Shown here: positions 1-11,543 of the stretch, in pieces
Numbering within the stretch: position 1 is the first letter of the stretch
How the letters are laid out: each line of letters starts with the position of its first letter
DNA from: Ophioceras dolichostomum
Lineage: Eukaryota > Ascomycota > Sordariomycetes > Magnaporthales > Ophioceraceae
Assembly (NCBI GenBank): GCA_003049485.1
Contig: PYST01000040.1
Location: 1-64,000, forward strand
DNA length: 64,000 nucleotides
Direction of reading: 5' to 3'
Notes under the pieces: model-generated
Seen by the model: the letters and a program-made list of their open reading frames with translations, nothing else
Databases searched by the model: none
What the model was told of the DNA's origin: nothing
Program-made: the position numbers and the translations under genes

Positions 1-1524
1 CGGTACTTATTTCTCACGACATGCATGCCCTTTCCCCCGCGCTCTGCTTACACATGAAGTTGACACACAAACAAAAAAAAAGGGTGCTACTACTACTGCT
101 TGACATATTTTTTTCTTGGCGCATTTGTCGCCGTGCACTCACTCAAATCTCACTTACTCGTCCTACTCTCGGGAGGAAATATCCCGCCTGACCGGCTGCG
201 TGCATGATCAAATGCACGATTTATGCTCGCGTCCCCCCTCTTCCTCTTGCCCGAGAAGCTCCGATGGATGTGGGATGGAGAAGGAGAGGGGTTCGGTTGG
301 TTGGTTCACTGCAGGATTTGCCAGCCGGACCAGCAAAAAAGAGAGACTGACTCTACATAGCTTGCTTTCCGGAATAGGGAAGCCGGAGGGGCCAAAAGAA
401 AGGTGACAGAAGCTATCCCGTTTGGTGTTGATGGACCTCGTGGTAGCTGAGAAATTGGTACATTTCCTTCTCTCGATACTCTTCCCTCTCTTTTTTTTTA
501 TTTTTTATTTCTTTTTAGTTTTTTCTTTCCTTTGGCAGGGTGTACAAAACATTTCAGGGTCAGACGTTAAAATAACAATGAATTATGAGCAAACGATGAG
601 GGGACCATGGGCACTGGGCACACGAGTCGAGCCCTGCGGAGGGGGCCCTGGATCTGACTTATAGTAGGTACCCTAGTGATGGTGGCTCAGAGACAACTTC
701 TCTCCTCTTGGTGATTGGTGATTCTCTTTTTGACTTGTCCATGTCGTACTTCTCCTTTGCCTCACTCTCCTAGGTCTTAAGTCAGAGCAAAACACCTCTT
801 GAAAGAAAATACCTCATAGTGTTGATGCCAGCCAACCGCCATCGTCTTTGTGGGACCCCAACCAGCATGCATGTTCGAATGGTTTGTCCAGCACCGTCAA
901 TGATGACTGGAGTTTGTGTGAATTTGATTTGCCTTGAATTTACTCTGCCAAGATTGCCCGCTTCACATGGCGCAGGCCTGTTTGGTAGTTTTGCTGTAAG
1001 GCAAGGCAGGTTTAAGGATCCGCCATCCGGGAGCTGGCACCTGGGAGGCCTCTGGCTGCTCTCAGCGTGTGTGCTATTGTTCTAGTTTACTGGTCTCAGA
1101 GGTACCTAGTACGTGTTGCGCTTTTCCACTCAGACCAGCTACAGATTGCCTGCCGCAGGTCACCCTCCAATGATATCATGTCGATCATTGCCCAAACCAG
1201 CGAGCTGTCCTGCGCAAGCTTCACCGCAGTTAAGGCAAAACGGACCTGCCGTTAGCAACAATAAAACATACTGCCGTTTTAAAACAAGGACGTCTTTGGG
1301 TGCTTAGGTGCATTGGTGGACAAGACAGGCGTCAGAAGCTGCCTGTCCGTCCTTGTGATGTATTTATAGGGGTGTTCTAACGGCGGTGAGAATTGAGGGG
1401 AACAAGGAGAGAAATTCAGTGCGTTCGATAACCTCACTTCTATACTTCAACTTTCTCGTTGCCCCGGGGCTGTTTGTCTAAAAACAAACCATCAATCTAC
1501 CTATTCACTCGGACGATAAAAAAA
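1..1524. other. Intergenic leader before the GNAT-like gene
   Basis: No open reading frame here has family motifs or plausible coding composition. The sequence has a long T-rich run near 485-525. An imperfect inverted repeat lies near 1318-1357, where acaagacaggc on one arm faces gcctgtccgtccttgt on the other. TATTTATAG at about 1363 sits some 160 bp before the ATG of the next gene and is a reasonable TATA element for it. Nothing else can be supported. Confidence 0.5.
1363..1371 (+). promoter_or_regulatory. TATA-like element of the GNAT-like gene
   Basis: TATTTATAG lies about 160 bp upstream of the ATG at 1525, in sequence otherwise poor in A/T runs, and is followed by a pyrimidine-rich leader. 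The position fits a fungal TATA box with a leader of about 100 nt. This is inference from motif and spacing only. Confidence 0.3.
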
Positions 1525-2709
1525 ATGATGGTGCGGAACGCCACACATGCCGACCAGCCAGCCCTGAAGGCGATAATGCTCTCAGGGCTCTCGTCGGACC
1601 CCGTGTGGAGGTACTGCTTCCCGAGAGGCAACGGCGCCGCCGCCGAGGTTGTGGACGACGCGCTCAAGACTTGGCTGGATAACCCCAACGGCAAGTGGCT
1701 CGTCACCTTGTCCGAGGATGTCGATTCTGGTCAGCCCGTCGCCCTAGCCGTGTGGAACTTTCCAAAACCGGGCTTCACTGGCGGCGAGCCTCCAGGAGGA
1801 GAAGGGGGTGTAGGCGACTTTGTCGAGTTCCGCAAAGGTAGGTAACCTACCTATGCCCATACCCATGACAGCGTTAGATGAAGCCCGAGAACATCGATAT
1901 AGGTACTAGTAGTCAAAGCACTTGCAGAAAAAAAAGAAGAAGAAAAAAAGCGTGAACATCGCATCGCTAAGCTTTCCATCCCCTTGCTGAACCGAGCATG
2001 ACGACCAACCACAGCCCTCGGCGACAGATCTTCTACGGATCAGTCCGCGTCGCGCCTGACCGCACTCGCCACGGCCATCGACGCCGCGGTTCGCTCTCCT
2101 GACGGCTGCATCCAAAAGCACCTCGGCGGCGGCGGTCTCTCGGCCGCCTCGGCCTCGGCGTGTTCGGGGACGGACGTCGTCGTCCTCATCCTCACCGCCA
2201 CGCTCCCAGCCCATCGCCTGCGGGGGCACACCAAGCGGCTCGTCGCCCACGGCATCTCGCACGTCGCCACCACCGCGACCGCAACTGCTGACAGCCACCA
2301 CCACCATGCCCCGAAGCTGCAGCAGCAGCAGCAGCAGCAGCCGCACCCGGTCGCCGCGTTCGCGGGCCCCATGGCCTACGTCTTCTTCGCGGGGCTGGGC
2401 TTCTCTGACTATGGCTCCATCGCCGTCGGGACAGAATCAGGAACAGAAACAGAAACAGAAACAGCTCCCAGTGACGGCGCCAAACAGCAGGAGCAGCAGC
2501 GCCACCACCGCAGAGAAGAAGAAGAGCTCAGCCTCAAGGCCATGGTTTTTCGGCCGGCCCGGGGCGAGAGGAAGCGGAGCATCATCCAGCAGATGATGGA
2601 CGCGTTTGGTAGCGGCAGTAGTTCTGCTGACGAGGGGGGTGGGAGGCGGTGCAGGAGCATGCAGGCGGCTGAGGAACGCACTGCTGAGCTGAAGCGGTGG
2701 AAGGGCTAG
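1525..2709 (+). CDS. GNAT-type N-acetyltransferase-like protein
   Basis: Two exons are proposed, 1525-1837 and 2015-2709, with donor gtaggt and acceptor ccacag, giving about 335 residues. Exon 1 reads like the start of a fungal GNAT: MVRNATHADQPALKAIML, then DPVWRYCFPRG, then KWLVTLSED with VALAVWNF (beta strands 2-3). Exon 2 supplies an acetyl-CoA-loop-like segment, LTATLPAHRLRGHTKRL, and the closing YVFFAGLGFSDYGSIAVG strand pair. The loop departs from the usual (Q/R)xxGx(G/A): it has RLRGHT, without the last small residue. Histidine, glutamine and Glu-Thr runs interrupt the fold (around 2300-2345 and 2440-2465), which is unusual and may indicate drift or loss of function. Substrate is unknown. 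An alternative acceptor at 2026 is also in phase. Two ATGs are adjacent at 1525 and 1528, and the first was chosen. Confidence 0.55.
2322..2342 (+). repeat. CAG microsatellite coding for polyglutamine
   Basis: Seven consecutive CAG codons lie within exon 2 of the GNAT-like gene, between the acetyl-CoA loop and the final beta hairpin. A second short repeat coding for alternating Glu-Thr follows near 2438-2463. Both look like length-variable inserts in a loop of the fold. Confidence 0.7.
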
Positions 2710-3856
2710 CTAGATAGGTAGATTTAGATATTTAGGTAAGGCAGGAGGTCGGGAATGCGGAAGGGGGAAGAGAGCCGGTGGGAAAGAGGGTGATGAAACA
2801 GGGGGAGGTGCATTTCCGATCCAATTCAACGGCACGTTCTGTGTTGTTGGTGGGTGGGATCATGAGACGTTTCGGTCGAATCGCTGTGTAGGCGGAGGGG
2901 GTTGGTTGTGCTTCTTGAGGAGGAGGCGAGGATCTTGATCCGATTTCTTCTTACTGACCTGCAAGACCCCTGGCGGGCGGGAGGCGGTACATCCTCTCAA
3001 GGGGGAAAGTGAGTGCACTGAAGCCTAGGTTGTTAGCGCGGTTTCTATCTATCGCCCATGAGGAGTTCCGACAGAGGTTACCGTCACCCAAACTCACACG
3101 AGATTACGTGGCGGTGCGAGGACTTCTATCTACCTGCCCGTCACCGCAAGGCTACGTGGGAGCTGCATCAGCCCCGTTACCTACCTCGGGACCTACCTAG
3201 GTATTTTGACGTTGTGTACGCTAGCCCAGCCACCGCTCTACAGTCACCACTTGCCCCCGGTCCTAAGTTAGGCTTCTTACTGTCTCTCAGCGCCTTCGCG
3301 CTATTCCGTCGAGCGACATCGATATCGTCGGTGCTGGGGAGGACGGGCTGCCCCTCCTCTGTTCCGAGACCCCGAGCCACGATCTCCCCACGCCTGTTGA
3401 GGAAGATCGTATGGTCCGTACGTACCGCAGCTCGCATACGCCGCATGTCGTGTGGCCGTCCCTGAGCACATCTACCTACCGTACCCGCAAACACTCAGAG
3501 ATTCTGCAGCGAAAAGAAGTGCTGCTACTCACTAAGAAAGTACCTCAGTAATAGACGAGACCGGTGTCTGTGTGACTGTGAGGCTGTAGTTGCCGGGGCG
3601 GCAGCGACTTGGGAAAAAAAACGTTTGTGCTCCGGGGGAAAGGAGGCTGCTAGAATCCAAGGGGGGATCGCCTGAAAAGGATTGTAGATCGTCGACATCA
3701 TCATCAGCAGAATGGTCCGCATGCGCCGAACACCATCCCAAGTGGTCAAGTAGTGTCGGTGTCCCTCCCAAATGCTCCCTTGCCATTAATGATGATCTGG
3801 CCATCTTTCGTCAAGGCGATGCCGTGCATGCCGCCGTAGACTCATCTAGTTAGACG
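2710..3856. other. Intergenic DNA between the GNAT-like gene and the DUF3176 pseudogene
   Basis: Contains overlapping short reading frames on both strands but none with recognisable family motifs. CCTACCT/AGGTAGG-type motifs cluster near 2706-2740, 3176-3205 and 3470-3482. The missing N-terminal part of the following pseudogene may once have extended into its right end, but I cannot recognise it. Confidence 0.4.
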
Positions 3857-5230
3857 ATGCGAAAACCATCACTAGGTAAGGAGGGTGACGATCGGCTTCC
3901 CTCACGGCCGGACCGAGGCCAACCTCGCCCGAGTCGCCGTCACCACTTCGACGGACAGCGGATACCGAGCTGGCCCCTCGGAATCAATCTCGCCACGCTC
4001 GTCGCCGTGATGTCGATGATCCTGCACGGATGCATCATCATGGTCGCCGCCGAAGCGCTCGGTCAGGCTCGTTGGCTCTGGTTCGCCTCGCCTCGGCGAC
4101 TCTACGATCTCCACCGCTTCGACGAGGCCCGCCACGGGACGTTCTGGACGCTACGCGCGATGGCCACCATGACCAAAGGCGTGGCGGCGACGGCCGGCGC
4201 TCTTGGCCTGCTTTCCTCGACGGTCTTCCTTCCCGCTATTGCGATCAAGCCTTTTGCGCAGCAAGCGATGTCGACAAAGACATGTTCGTTCCCGCTCGAC
4301 AACGGGACTGTGAGCCTCCCCACGTCGTACTATGTCTCTTGGCCAAACGACCGGAGAGTGGACGGCAATTACGAGAGCGTCTTCCTGGCCCCTGAAATCC
4401 AGGACTCCATGATACACGGCTTCGCCGGCTCGAGCAGCGACCGCTCGGTTGTCACGCCGGTGTGCCCAGCGGGTAACTGAACCTTCCCGGATCGCGGCAC
4501 GGGCATCACGTACTCGTCGATGGGCTTCTGCAGTGCCTGTATCGACACGTCCGACATGATGGTCGTGTCCAGGGTCGTGAACAATATTAGCAGGCCCGAC
4601 GATTACAACATTAGCATCCCCAACTTTGACCCCGGATCGGCATCGTTAATAGTCCCTCGTAAGATGATCAACACGGCCGACGTGGGAACGAGCTCGTCGA
4701 TTGGTCTGCGAATCTTGGGAACAGTCATGGAGATGGAACTGAGCAGCCTTGCCCGCCGATGGCCGCCCGAGATCCACAACCTGATGTCCTCTGGTTTCGA
4801 CAAGCAAATGCTCATTTTTCTCCGACTCGCCATGCCAGAATCGGTCGGGGCCGAAAGGAGTCGAAACGAGCTGTCCGCGCAACATCTCGATCCCGAAGTG
4901 GCTGGGGAGAGCAGGCGAATATGGCTTCACCACCACAGACGCGTTGGCTGTGTCTTGCCGGATCTACCCGTGCCTGCGAAACTACAAAGTCCGCGTGCAA
5001 AACGGAGTCTTCCGGAAGGAGATAGTCTCGCCTGCACCGGCAAACCTCGCGGAGAACGCCCAACAATGACTGGGTGTTCTCAAGGATCCATGCACCCTGG
5101 CAGATGGCACCGTGGTCACTGCCGCGAACCTGAGCATCGCGCCGCGGATTCCAGATCAGACCTACTTCAACATCTCGATGCGGAAGGACGGCAGCCCAAC
5201 CGAGGAATAAGAGGAGAGGGACAAACCTGA
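3857..5230 (+). pseudogene. Decayed DUF3176-family membrane protein gene
   Basis: The reading frame from 3857 carries the hallmarks of the fungal DUF3176 family: a WPLGINLATL membrane segment, an EALGQARWLWF motif, a DLHRFDEARHG motif and the AIKPFAQQ motif after a second membrane segment. Function of the family is unknown. It is broken at least three times. An in-frame TGA at 4478-4480 falls inside a GN(C)TFPD-like motif, where family members normally have Cys, so TGC has probably become TGA. Continuity then moves from frame 2 to frame 3 near 4870-4885, where ISIPKWLGRAGEYG and CRIYPCLRNYKV resume. A TGA follows near 5064, and the usual C-terminal membrane helix is not found. The N-terminal region that normally precedes the WPLG motif is also short or missing. 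Assembly error could explain one break but hardly all. Confidence 0.75.
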
Positions 5231-7151
5231 CCTCGATGCTGAGCTGGGGAACGCGGAAGAAACAGGGCTGAGAAATGTGTGCAGAAAAGATCTCGCGGCA
5301 AGCGGACGCACGAGTTCCTGGTCAGTCAGTATGTAGCCCTATCACGTACTAATGTACTAATGGCAAGCATACTGCATTGGTGAATCCCACATTGTGCACA
5401 GCTTGCCGTAAAGTACACGCGAGTACCCAGGTCGGATATACAGTGCAAAGTACAATACAGTACATTGCATTGTAGACTCTGGACAGCATCAATATTGCCT
5501 TTCCTCTCCTGATTAGGCCACCGGATGCACGTCGCATCATCGCCTCAATCTAGGTCCACGGCATAGGAATCCATGCTGACGAGCCAATACTACCAGAGAG
5601 AGACTGATGTTTCCCATGGCTAGGCAGGCAGTGACGGACTGGACAACTTTTCAGCCGCACAAAGTATCACCGGCTAGGACAGACTCCCCGAGGCGGGAAC
5701 AAGGCAGTCAGTCACCTTTCCAAGGACCTTCTCTCATTTCGTCGCCCATCTCATGGATATCAAAACCGTGCTGTGTACACCGCAGGGTAGGTGTTGGTTG
5801 TCTGGCTGGCAAGCCCTTTCCATGGCGTTAGGTTCGTGATAATTATTGCGGCGAATCTACAAACAGCCTGGCACGAGTTACTAGACGCGACCGCGCGATC
5901 GCGTATTAAACGTTATAAACGTCACCACCCCAGCTCCTTCCCAACCAAGACGATCGTCCCAACTAGGCGCAATGGCCTAGTTGGTAACTCGCCACGATCG
6001 TCGGCTTCCGACCGCCCCAACGAAGGTCTGGAGTTCGAGGCCGGGCCGGGCCGTCGTTCCTCGTATACGAAGCAAAAACCACCGCGTCTTTCGTAACCGC
6101 CCACCTGTCCCCGGATGCGAGGGGATTAGTTGGGCGGTGATCTTTTTGCATTTGGTAATGCATTGATGCGTCTTTCGTATTTCGCATTCTCACTCCCCTT
6201 CTCTGTGTGGCTTTTTTTTTTTTTTGCTTTCCTCCTTTCAGCAATGCAAGCTCATCTTTGGGCTCGAGGGACGCACGTGAGGGACGTGGCGTTTCTAAGA
6301 TGGATCTGGTATGCTCCATGAAGCCTACCTGCCCGCACGAAAGGGAAAGCAATATGATGGGACTCGAGATCGAAGCCGCAGTTTCAAGTGCCACGGGTGT
6401 ACAACAATTATACCAGGGGCACACTGTAGACGTCCCTTGTCTGCCCTAGCCTCAAAATCCACTTGCACCGTCCTGTCGTCCTGCTTGGCGAGGTCCCGAG
6501 GCCCTCCTAAGGGAAAATCGAGAAGCCTGGCTCGAGCCTGGTTTCAGCCCTTGACCATACGACGGTTGGTTGCCTCGTGATGTCACAGCGTGTTCAGGGG
6601 GGCAGAGGTCAAAAGGTGGAGCACACGCGTCAGCACGTGACAGCCAATCTTGGCATCACCAGACCAAATCCGGACTAGCTCCGGAAGAAGGAGGCTTGGG
6701 CAAAGGTCATGACGGCATCAAGCTCTTTGGACCCCTGCACGAATCCGCCTGCCGACCTACCTTTCCCTGCTTGTGATTTTGCATCAACCTTAACAGCTCC
6801 TCGGGAAAAACCAGCGTCACCGCCTCGAGCCGTTGTTCATAAACCGCCTCTCCGCGTCCCCGGATCTGGTCTATTCCACTCAGTAACTTCCCCCCCCTCG
6901 TCTATTACTTTGCGCTCCTCCTTTGTTAGCCTTTGCTGCTCGTACATCCGCGAATTTGGGTGGTGTTGGTTGGCCTCTTTTCTCCGCCCTCCCGAACCCC
7001 GCCGCAGAATTCTGTGACAGCCAGAAAACTCCGGAATCTTGAACCAAAAAACGAAGAGAGAAAAAAGCAAATCCCAGAAAGCGAGCGAACCTTACTCGAG
7101 AAAGACCGATATCCCCCCTCTTTGAGTTTACTCTGTCAGTTGCTGGTGAAG
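5231..7151. other. Intergenic DNA upstream of phosphatidylserine synthase
   Basis: About 1.9 kb with no supportable gene. It holds a strong inverted repeat at 5959-5984 (listed separately), a T12-type run near 6212 and a purine-rich leader just before the ATG at 7152. Several reading frames of 60-150 codons occur on both strands but show no domain and conflicting frames. Confidence 0.45.
5959..5984. repeat. Perfect 10-bp inverted repeat (hairpin)
   Basis: CCAACTAGGC at 5959-5968 and GCCTAGTTGG at 5975-5984 are exact reverse complements separated by six bases. Two copies of the self-complementary block ACGATCGTC flank it, at about 5950-5958 and 5994-6002. The block contains a D-loop-like TAGTTGG and a later GTTCGA, but it does not fold as a tRNA. 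Confidence 0.8.
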
Positions 7152-8188
7152 ATGTCGAAAAGGAATAGCAGTAGCAGTAGCGGCGTCGCCAATGGCGCCC
7201 TTGGAAAGGACTTGACGTCAGGAGAACAACCAGGTATGCCTTCCACACAGCGTTCAGGTCCCACAGACTCGAGTCCTCTCCCGCCTGCCCTCCCTTTGCC
7301 TCGTACAAGCCGAAAGCTAACATCGCCTCGCCATCCAGGATTCACTAAACAAAAGTTACTCCTCTCCTCCGACGTCGGCCACTTCTCTCTCGTGCGCGCT
7401 CTGCACATGGCAGACTACATCACCGAGCTGAACGGTAAATACCCACCTGTTTGCCTGCCTGTCTACCTAAATACCTACCTATCTCTAAGAGCTGTGGCAA
7501 GCTGACCAACGTAATGCCCTGAAATACACACAAACAAAACAGGTCTCTGCGGCATAATGTCCCTCTTCTCCTCGATGCGATACTGCCTCGGCGACCCCAC
7601 CTCGCTGGGCAACCTGTACGCGGCGCTGGCGTTCCTGCCCTTCGGGCTCTTCTTCGACTTCCTGGACGGCAAGGTCGCGCGCTGGAGGAAGAAGAGCAGC
7701 ATGATGGGTCAGGAACTCGACTCCCTCGCTGATCTGGTAAGCCCCCCCCTTTTTTTTTGGCAGCCGAGCAGGAGGCCGCCTAACTAACAATAACTTCCCT
7801 CTGCTCCTCAAAAAAAAAGATCTCCTTCGGCGTAGCCCCCGCAGTAGTCGCCTTCGCGATCGGCATGCGCACCCCCCTCGACCACCTCCTCCTCGCCTTC
7901 TTCGTCCTCTGCGGCCTCACGCGCCTCGCGCGCTTCAACGTCACCACCAACGAGATACCCAAGGACGCGTCCGGCAAGGCCCACTTCTTCGAGGGCACGC
8001 CCATCCCCACCAGCCTGGGCCTCGACGCCGCCATGGCGTACTGGGTCTGGTCGGGCTCCATCCTTGCCGACCTGCCGGGCGGGCTGTGGCTGCGGGGCAC
8101 CGCGCTCGAGTTCCACCCCGTCGTCGGCCTGTTCGTCGTCCACGGCTGTCTTATGACCAGCAAGACTATTCACATCCCGAAGCCTTGA
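7152..8188 (+). CDS. CHO1: CDP-diacylglycerol-serine O-phosphatidyltransferase (phosphatidylserine synthase)
   Basis: Makes phosphatidylserine from CDP-diacylglycerol and serine in the endoplasmic reticulum membrane, the first step of the de novo route to phosphatidylethanolamine and phosphatidylcholine. Four exons (7152-7233, 7339-7434, 7543-7736, 7820-8188) join in phase to 246 residues, close to the yeast enzyme (276). The CDP-alcohol phosphatidyltransferase signature DGx2ARx8Gx3Dx3D is complete: DGKVAR starts at about residue 101 and runs to LDSLAD at about 119-124, spanning the exon 3/4 junction. Hydrophobic segments surround it, such as LYAALAFLPFGLFFDFL and HLLLAFFVLCGL. The Ser-rich N-terminus is cytosolic in the family. 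The ATG follows a long purine-rich leader and is the first in-frame start. The gene is convergent with the threonyl-tRNA synthetase gene. Confidence 0.93.
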
Positions 8189-8902
8189 CGTTTCGTTTCA
8201 TGCGTCTTGAGGAGGAGGGGGTGGTTGTACATATTCGCGTGGGCATGTGTACGTGTGTAGCGGGGTCTGATGAAACTGGGGACCTCGGGCGGGTTGGGCA
8301 GGCATAGGGGGTTCGAAAAGGTCTGAGCCGGATTCTTTCCCCCCCCTCGATTCATGATGACTTGTTATAGAGAGATTGGTAGTCTGTTGGCATGGACGAT
8401 ACAAAACGTTCGCGCGTTGTTTTATTCACTTAGCATCGCGGTTCATGTTCACAATCAAGGAAATACATTCTTCCCAACGCAGATACAGCAACGCCAAAAC
8501 AAGACAGGCACTCCTCGGTTTTTTCTAGCGCTCCAATGCAATTATTCCGTGCTTTATTCCATCTCGGCCCCTACTCCTTCCCGACAGCCCCATCGTAGCC
8601 CAAGGCCTAACTTAGCAGGGGGCAACTTATGGTATATAGCGACGACCAGAAAAAATGGGCAATAAACTTTTGGGATCTTGGCGCTTAATTCTTTTTCTCT
8701 ATCTACCGCTGTACGTACCATACCCACCCACAAACACAATCGACTAAGCGGGGCGCCACCGAGACAGAAGATAACCGTGGATCATCGCCTGCGGGATTGC
8801 CTTGACACAACTCCATGCCAGAAAGCGCAGGGCCTCGCCCAGTGTGGGCAGCAACCGCGGTGGACATATCGAAGGCTCGAACCAGAAACCCGCTTGCACC
8901 GG
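8189..8902. other. Convergent 3' intergenic region
   Basis: This 0.7 kb separates the 3' ends of the phosphatidylserine synthase and threonyl-tRNA synthetase genes and should carry both 3' UTRs. No coding motif, RNA gene or repeat is apparent. Confidence 0.5.
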
Positions 8903-11543
8903 CTAAGCGGCGGGTTTCTTCTCGGCCGGGGACGCAGACGCTGCGGGCTTCGACGATGGGAACGGGTTGTAGCTGGCCCTCTCGTCCCTCAGCTTGGTGA
9001 GCTTCTCGAGGGCCTCGTCCAGGGCGATGGGCTGGCCGCGGTCCTGGGTGGCTGGGTCGTCCCGGTTGCGCACGTTGACCTGTCTGCCGTTCATCTCCTC
9101 CGCGCCGACGACTGTTTTGTGAACGAACGCGATATTTGTGGTTAGCGGAAAGAAACTAGCTGATGATAAAGTATTGGTGATGTGGCAGAATCTTACCGAA
9201 GATAAAGTTGTACTGCGCCAGCTGTCCAGTGCGAATCTTCTTTTGCAGAGTCTATGAAATAAAAGTTTGTCGTGTCAGCGAAGCTCATTTGAAAGTGGGG
9301 AGAGGGCTCAGCGTGCGGGTGTTTGATGATTGAAGGCCGAAAATGCTTACGTTACCCGAAGTGTCGACATCGACATGCATCTTCGCCTTCTTGAAAATGG
9401 CCTTGACCTCCTCAGCGTACTCGTAGAAGCCCTTGCCGACGGGCACGACCAGGATCTGCCTCGGCGATAGCCACATGGGCCACTTTCCGGCGAAGTGCTC
9501 GCACAGGATGCCCGTGAAGCGCTCGATCGAGCCGGCCATGGCGCGGTGGATCATGACGGGGCGCGCGCAGCCGGGCGACAACTTCTTGATCACCTTCTCC
9601 TTCTTGGTCTCCTCCTTCCCCTCCTCCCTGGCGGCCTCTGCAGAGTCGATCACGGCCTGCGGGTCCTTGACCTTGACCTTTGGCGCGAGGGGTGCTGCCG
9701 CCGCCGCCGCCGCCTTCGGCTTCTCCTCCTCTTCCGCCTCGGCGGCCGACTTTGCCGACGCAGACGCCGTGTCCTCGCCCGTCATATATTCAAGCCCGAA
9801 GTTCTGCGGCTGCACGAAGTCGAGCTGGATAGTTGCGCACTGCCACTCGCGGTTGAGGCAGTCCATGATGGCGATGTCGATCTTGGGGCCGTAGAAGGCG
9901 CCGTCTCCTTCGTTCAGCTCCCAGGGGACGCCGCCCTCGGAGCTTGAGAAGGCGTCGAGCGCGCTGCGGAGCGCGTCCTCGGCGCGGTCCCACGTCTCTC
10001 TTACGCCCATGAACTTCTCCGGACGGGTGGACAGGCGCAGCTTGAAGGACAGACCCATCACGGTGTACATCTTGCGCAGGAAGTCGAACAGGTCCAGGAT
10101 CTCATCCTTGATCTGGTCCTCTCGGCAGAAGATGTGCGCGTCGTCCTGCTGGAAGCGGCGCACGCGCGTCAGGCCCGACAGCGCGCCCGAGGCCTCGTTG
10201 CGGTGCAGGACGCCGAAGTCGGCCACGCGCCAGGGCAGCTCGCGGTGGGAGCGCTCGCGGTGGCCAAACATGAGGGCGTGGCCGGGGCAATTCATCGGCT
10301 TCAGGCCGAAGGTCTCCTTCTCCTGCTGGATCACGAACATGTCGTCCTTGTAGAACTGCCAATGGCCCGACTGCTTCCACAGGTCGGCATTGTAGATGTT
10401 GGGCGTGATCACCTCCTCGTAGTTCTTCTCCCAGTATATCTCGCGGATGTACTCGAGCAGGGTGTTGTAGATGCGCGTGCCGTGCGGCAACCACATGGCG
10501 GAGCCGGGGCTGTAGTCATGGAAGAAGAATAGCTCCTGCTGGCGGCCGATGAGGCGGTGGTCGCGCTTCGCGGCCTCCTCTAGGAAGCGCTTGTGCTCGG
10601 CCAGCTCCTTCTTGGAGGGGAAGCTGACGCCGTAGATGCGCTGTAGCGAGTCGTTGTCCTTGTCTCCCAGGAAGTAGCTTGCCGAGTTCTTCATGATGGC
10701 GAAGGCCTCGATGCGACCGGTGTCTGGCACGTGGGGACCCCTGCAAAGGTCAATAAGCGGGCCATTGCGGTACACGGTGGTTTTCGTGCCGTCGGCGATC
10801 TTGTCCTTGATGATGTGCTGCTTATATTTGTTGTACTTGAACATCTCCAGCAAGTCCTCCTTGCTCAAGACCAGCCGCTCGAACTTCTGCTTCTCCTTCA
10901 CGATCTTGGACACGATGGTCTCTAGGGGCTTCCAGTCCGCAGCCTGCACGGCAGCCCCGCCCGGAAGCGCCATCTCGTAGTAGAAACCATTGTCGACTGG
11001 TGGGCCGATGCACAAGCTGCAGCCGAACCGCCTCTCGGCGGCCTCACCCAGAATGTGTGCACTCGAGTGCCAGAACACGAATTGGCCCTGAGGATCGCTG
11101 AAGTCGAGCAGCTCGAGCTTGCAGCTGCGCTCTAGCGGCCGCTCCAGGTCCCACAGCTGCTCCTTGTCTCCGTCGAGCCTTGCCACTACCGTGCGCTTGT
11201 ACAGGCTGGTGGAGATACCCCTGGCGATCTCGCCAGGCGTGGTCTCCCAGGCAATGCCGGGCTTGACGCTGCCATCGGGCATGGTGATCAAGATTGGTTC
11301 TCGGGGCTTTTGGGCCACTTCGTCGTCGTACTCCTTCCTCAGGCGCTCGAACAGTTCGACTCGGGTCTGCAGAAACGACGGCGGAGGGTGCATTTCGAGG
11401 GGCCCGGAATCGGCGGCGCCGGCAGCAGCAGCCTTCTTCTCCTTCTTCGGCGCTCCCGCCTTCTTGCCCTGCGCGCCGCCGCCAATGGCAACCTTCTTCA
11501 CGCCCTCGGCGACGGCATTGACGGCGTCCTTGGCCGGATCCAT
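8903..11543 (-). CDS. THS1: Threonyl-tRNA synthetase
   Basis: Class II synthetase that charges tRNA-Thr. Three exons on the minus strand (11543-9351, 9251-9197, 9111-8903) give 818 residues. In order: a Lys/Ala-rich N-terminal extension; a TGS domain (ILITMPDGSV onward); the second additional editing domain with HSSAHILGEA; the catalytic core with FGLKPMNCPGHALMF (zinc and substrate Cys) and motif 2 LHRNEASGALSGL; motif 3 HRAMAGSIERF; and the anticodon-binding domain with QILVVPVGKGF, continued in exons 2 and 3 (GQLAQYNFIFVVGAEEMN). A low-complexity stretch of about 70 residues rich in Ala/Glu/Lys (about 9585-9790) sits between EYMTGED and motif 3. The tail ends in a Ser/Ala/Lys-rich segment. 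The N-terminus is basic rather than amphipathic, so a cytosolic form is favoured. Divergent from the F-box gene. Confidence 0.96.

Noticed and set aside
5966..6060. tRNA-like sequence (TAGTTGG near 5978 and GTTCGAGG near 6043)
   Set aside because: The D-loop-like and T-loop-like words are present, but the acceptor and T stems do not pair. The first part is better explained as one arm of a perfect hairpin.
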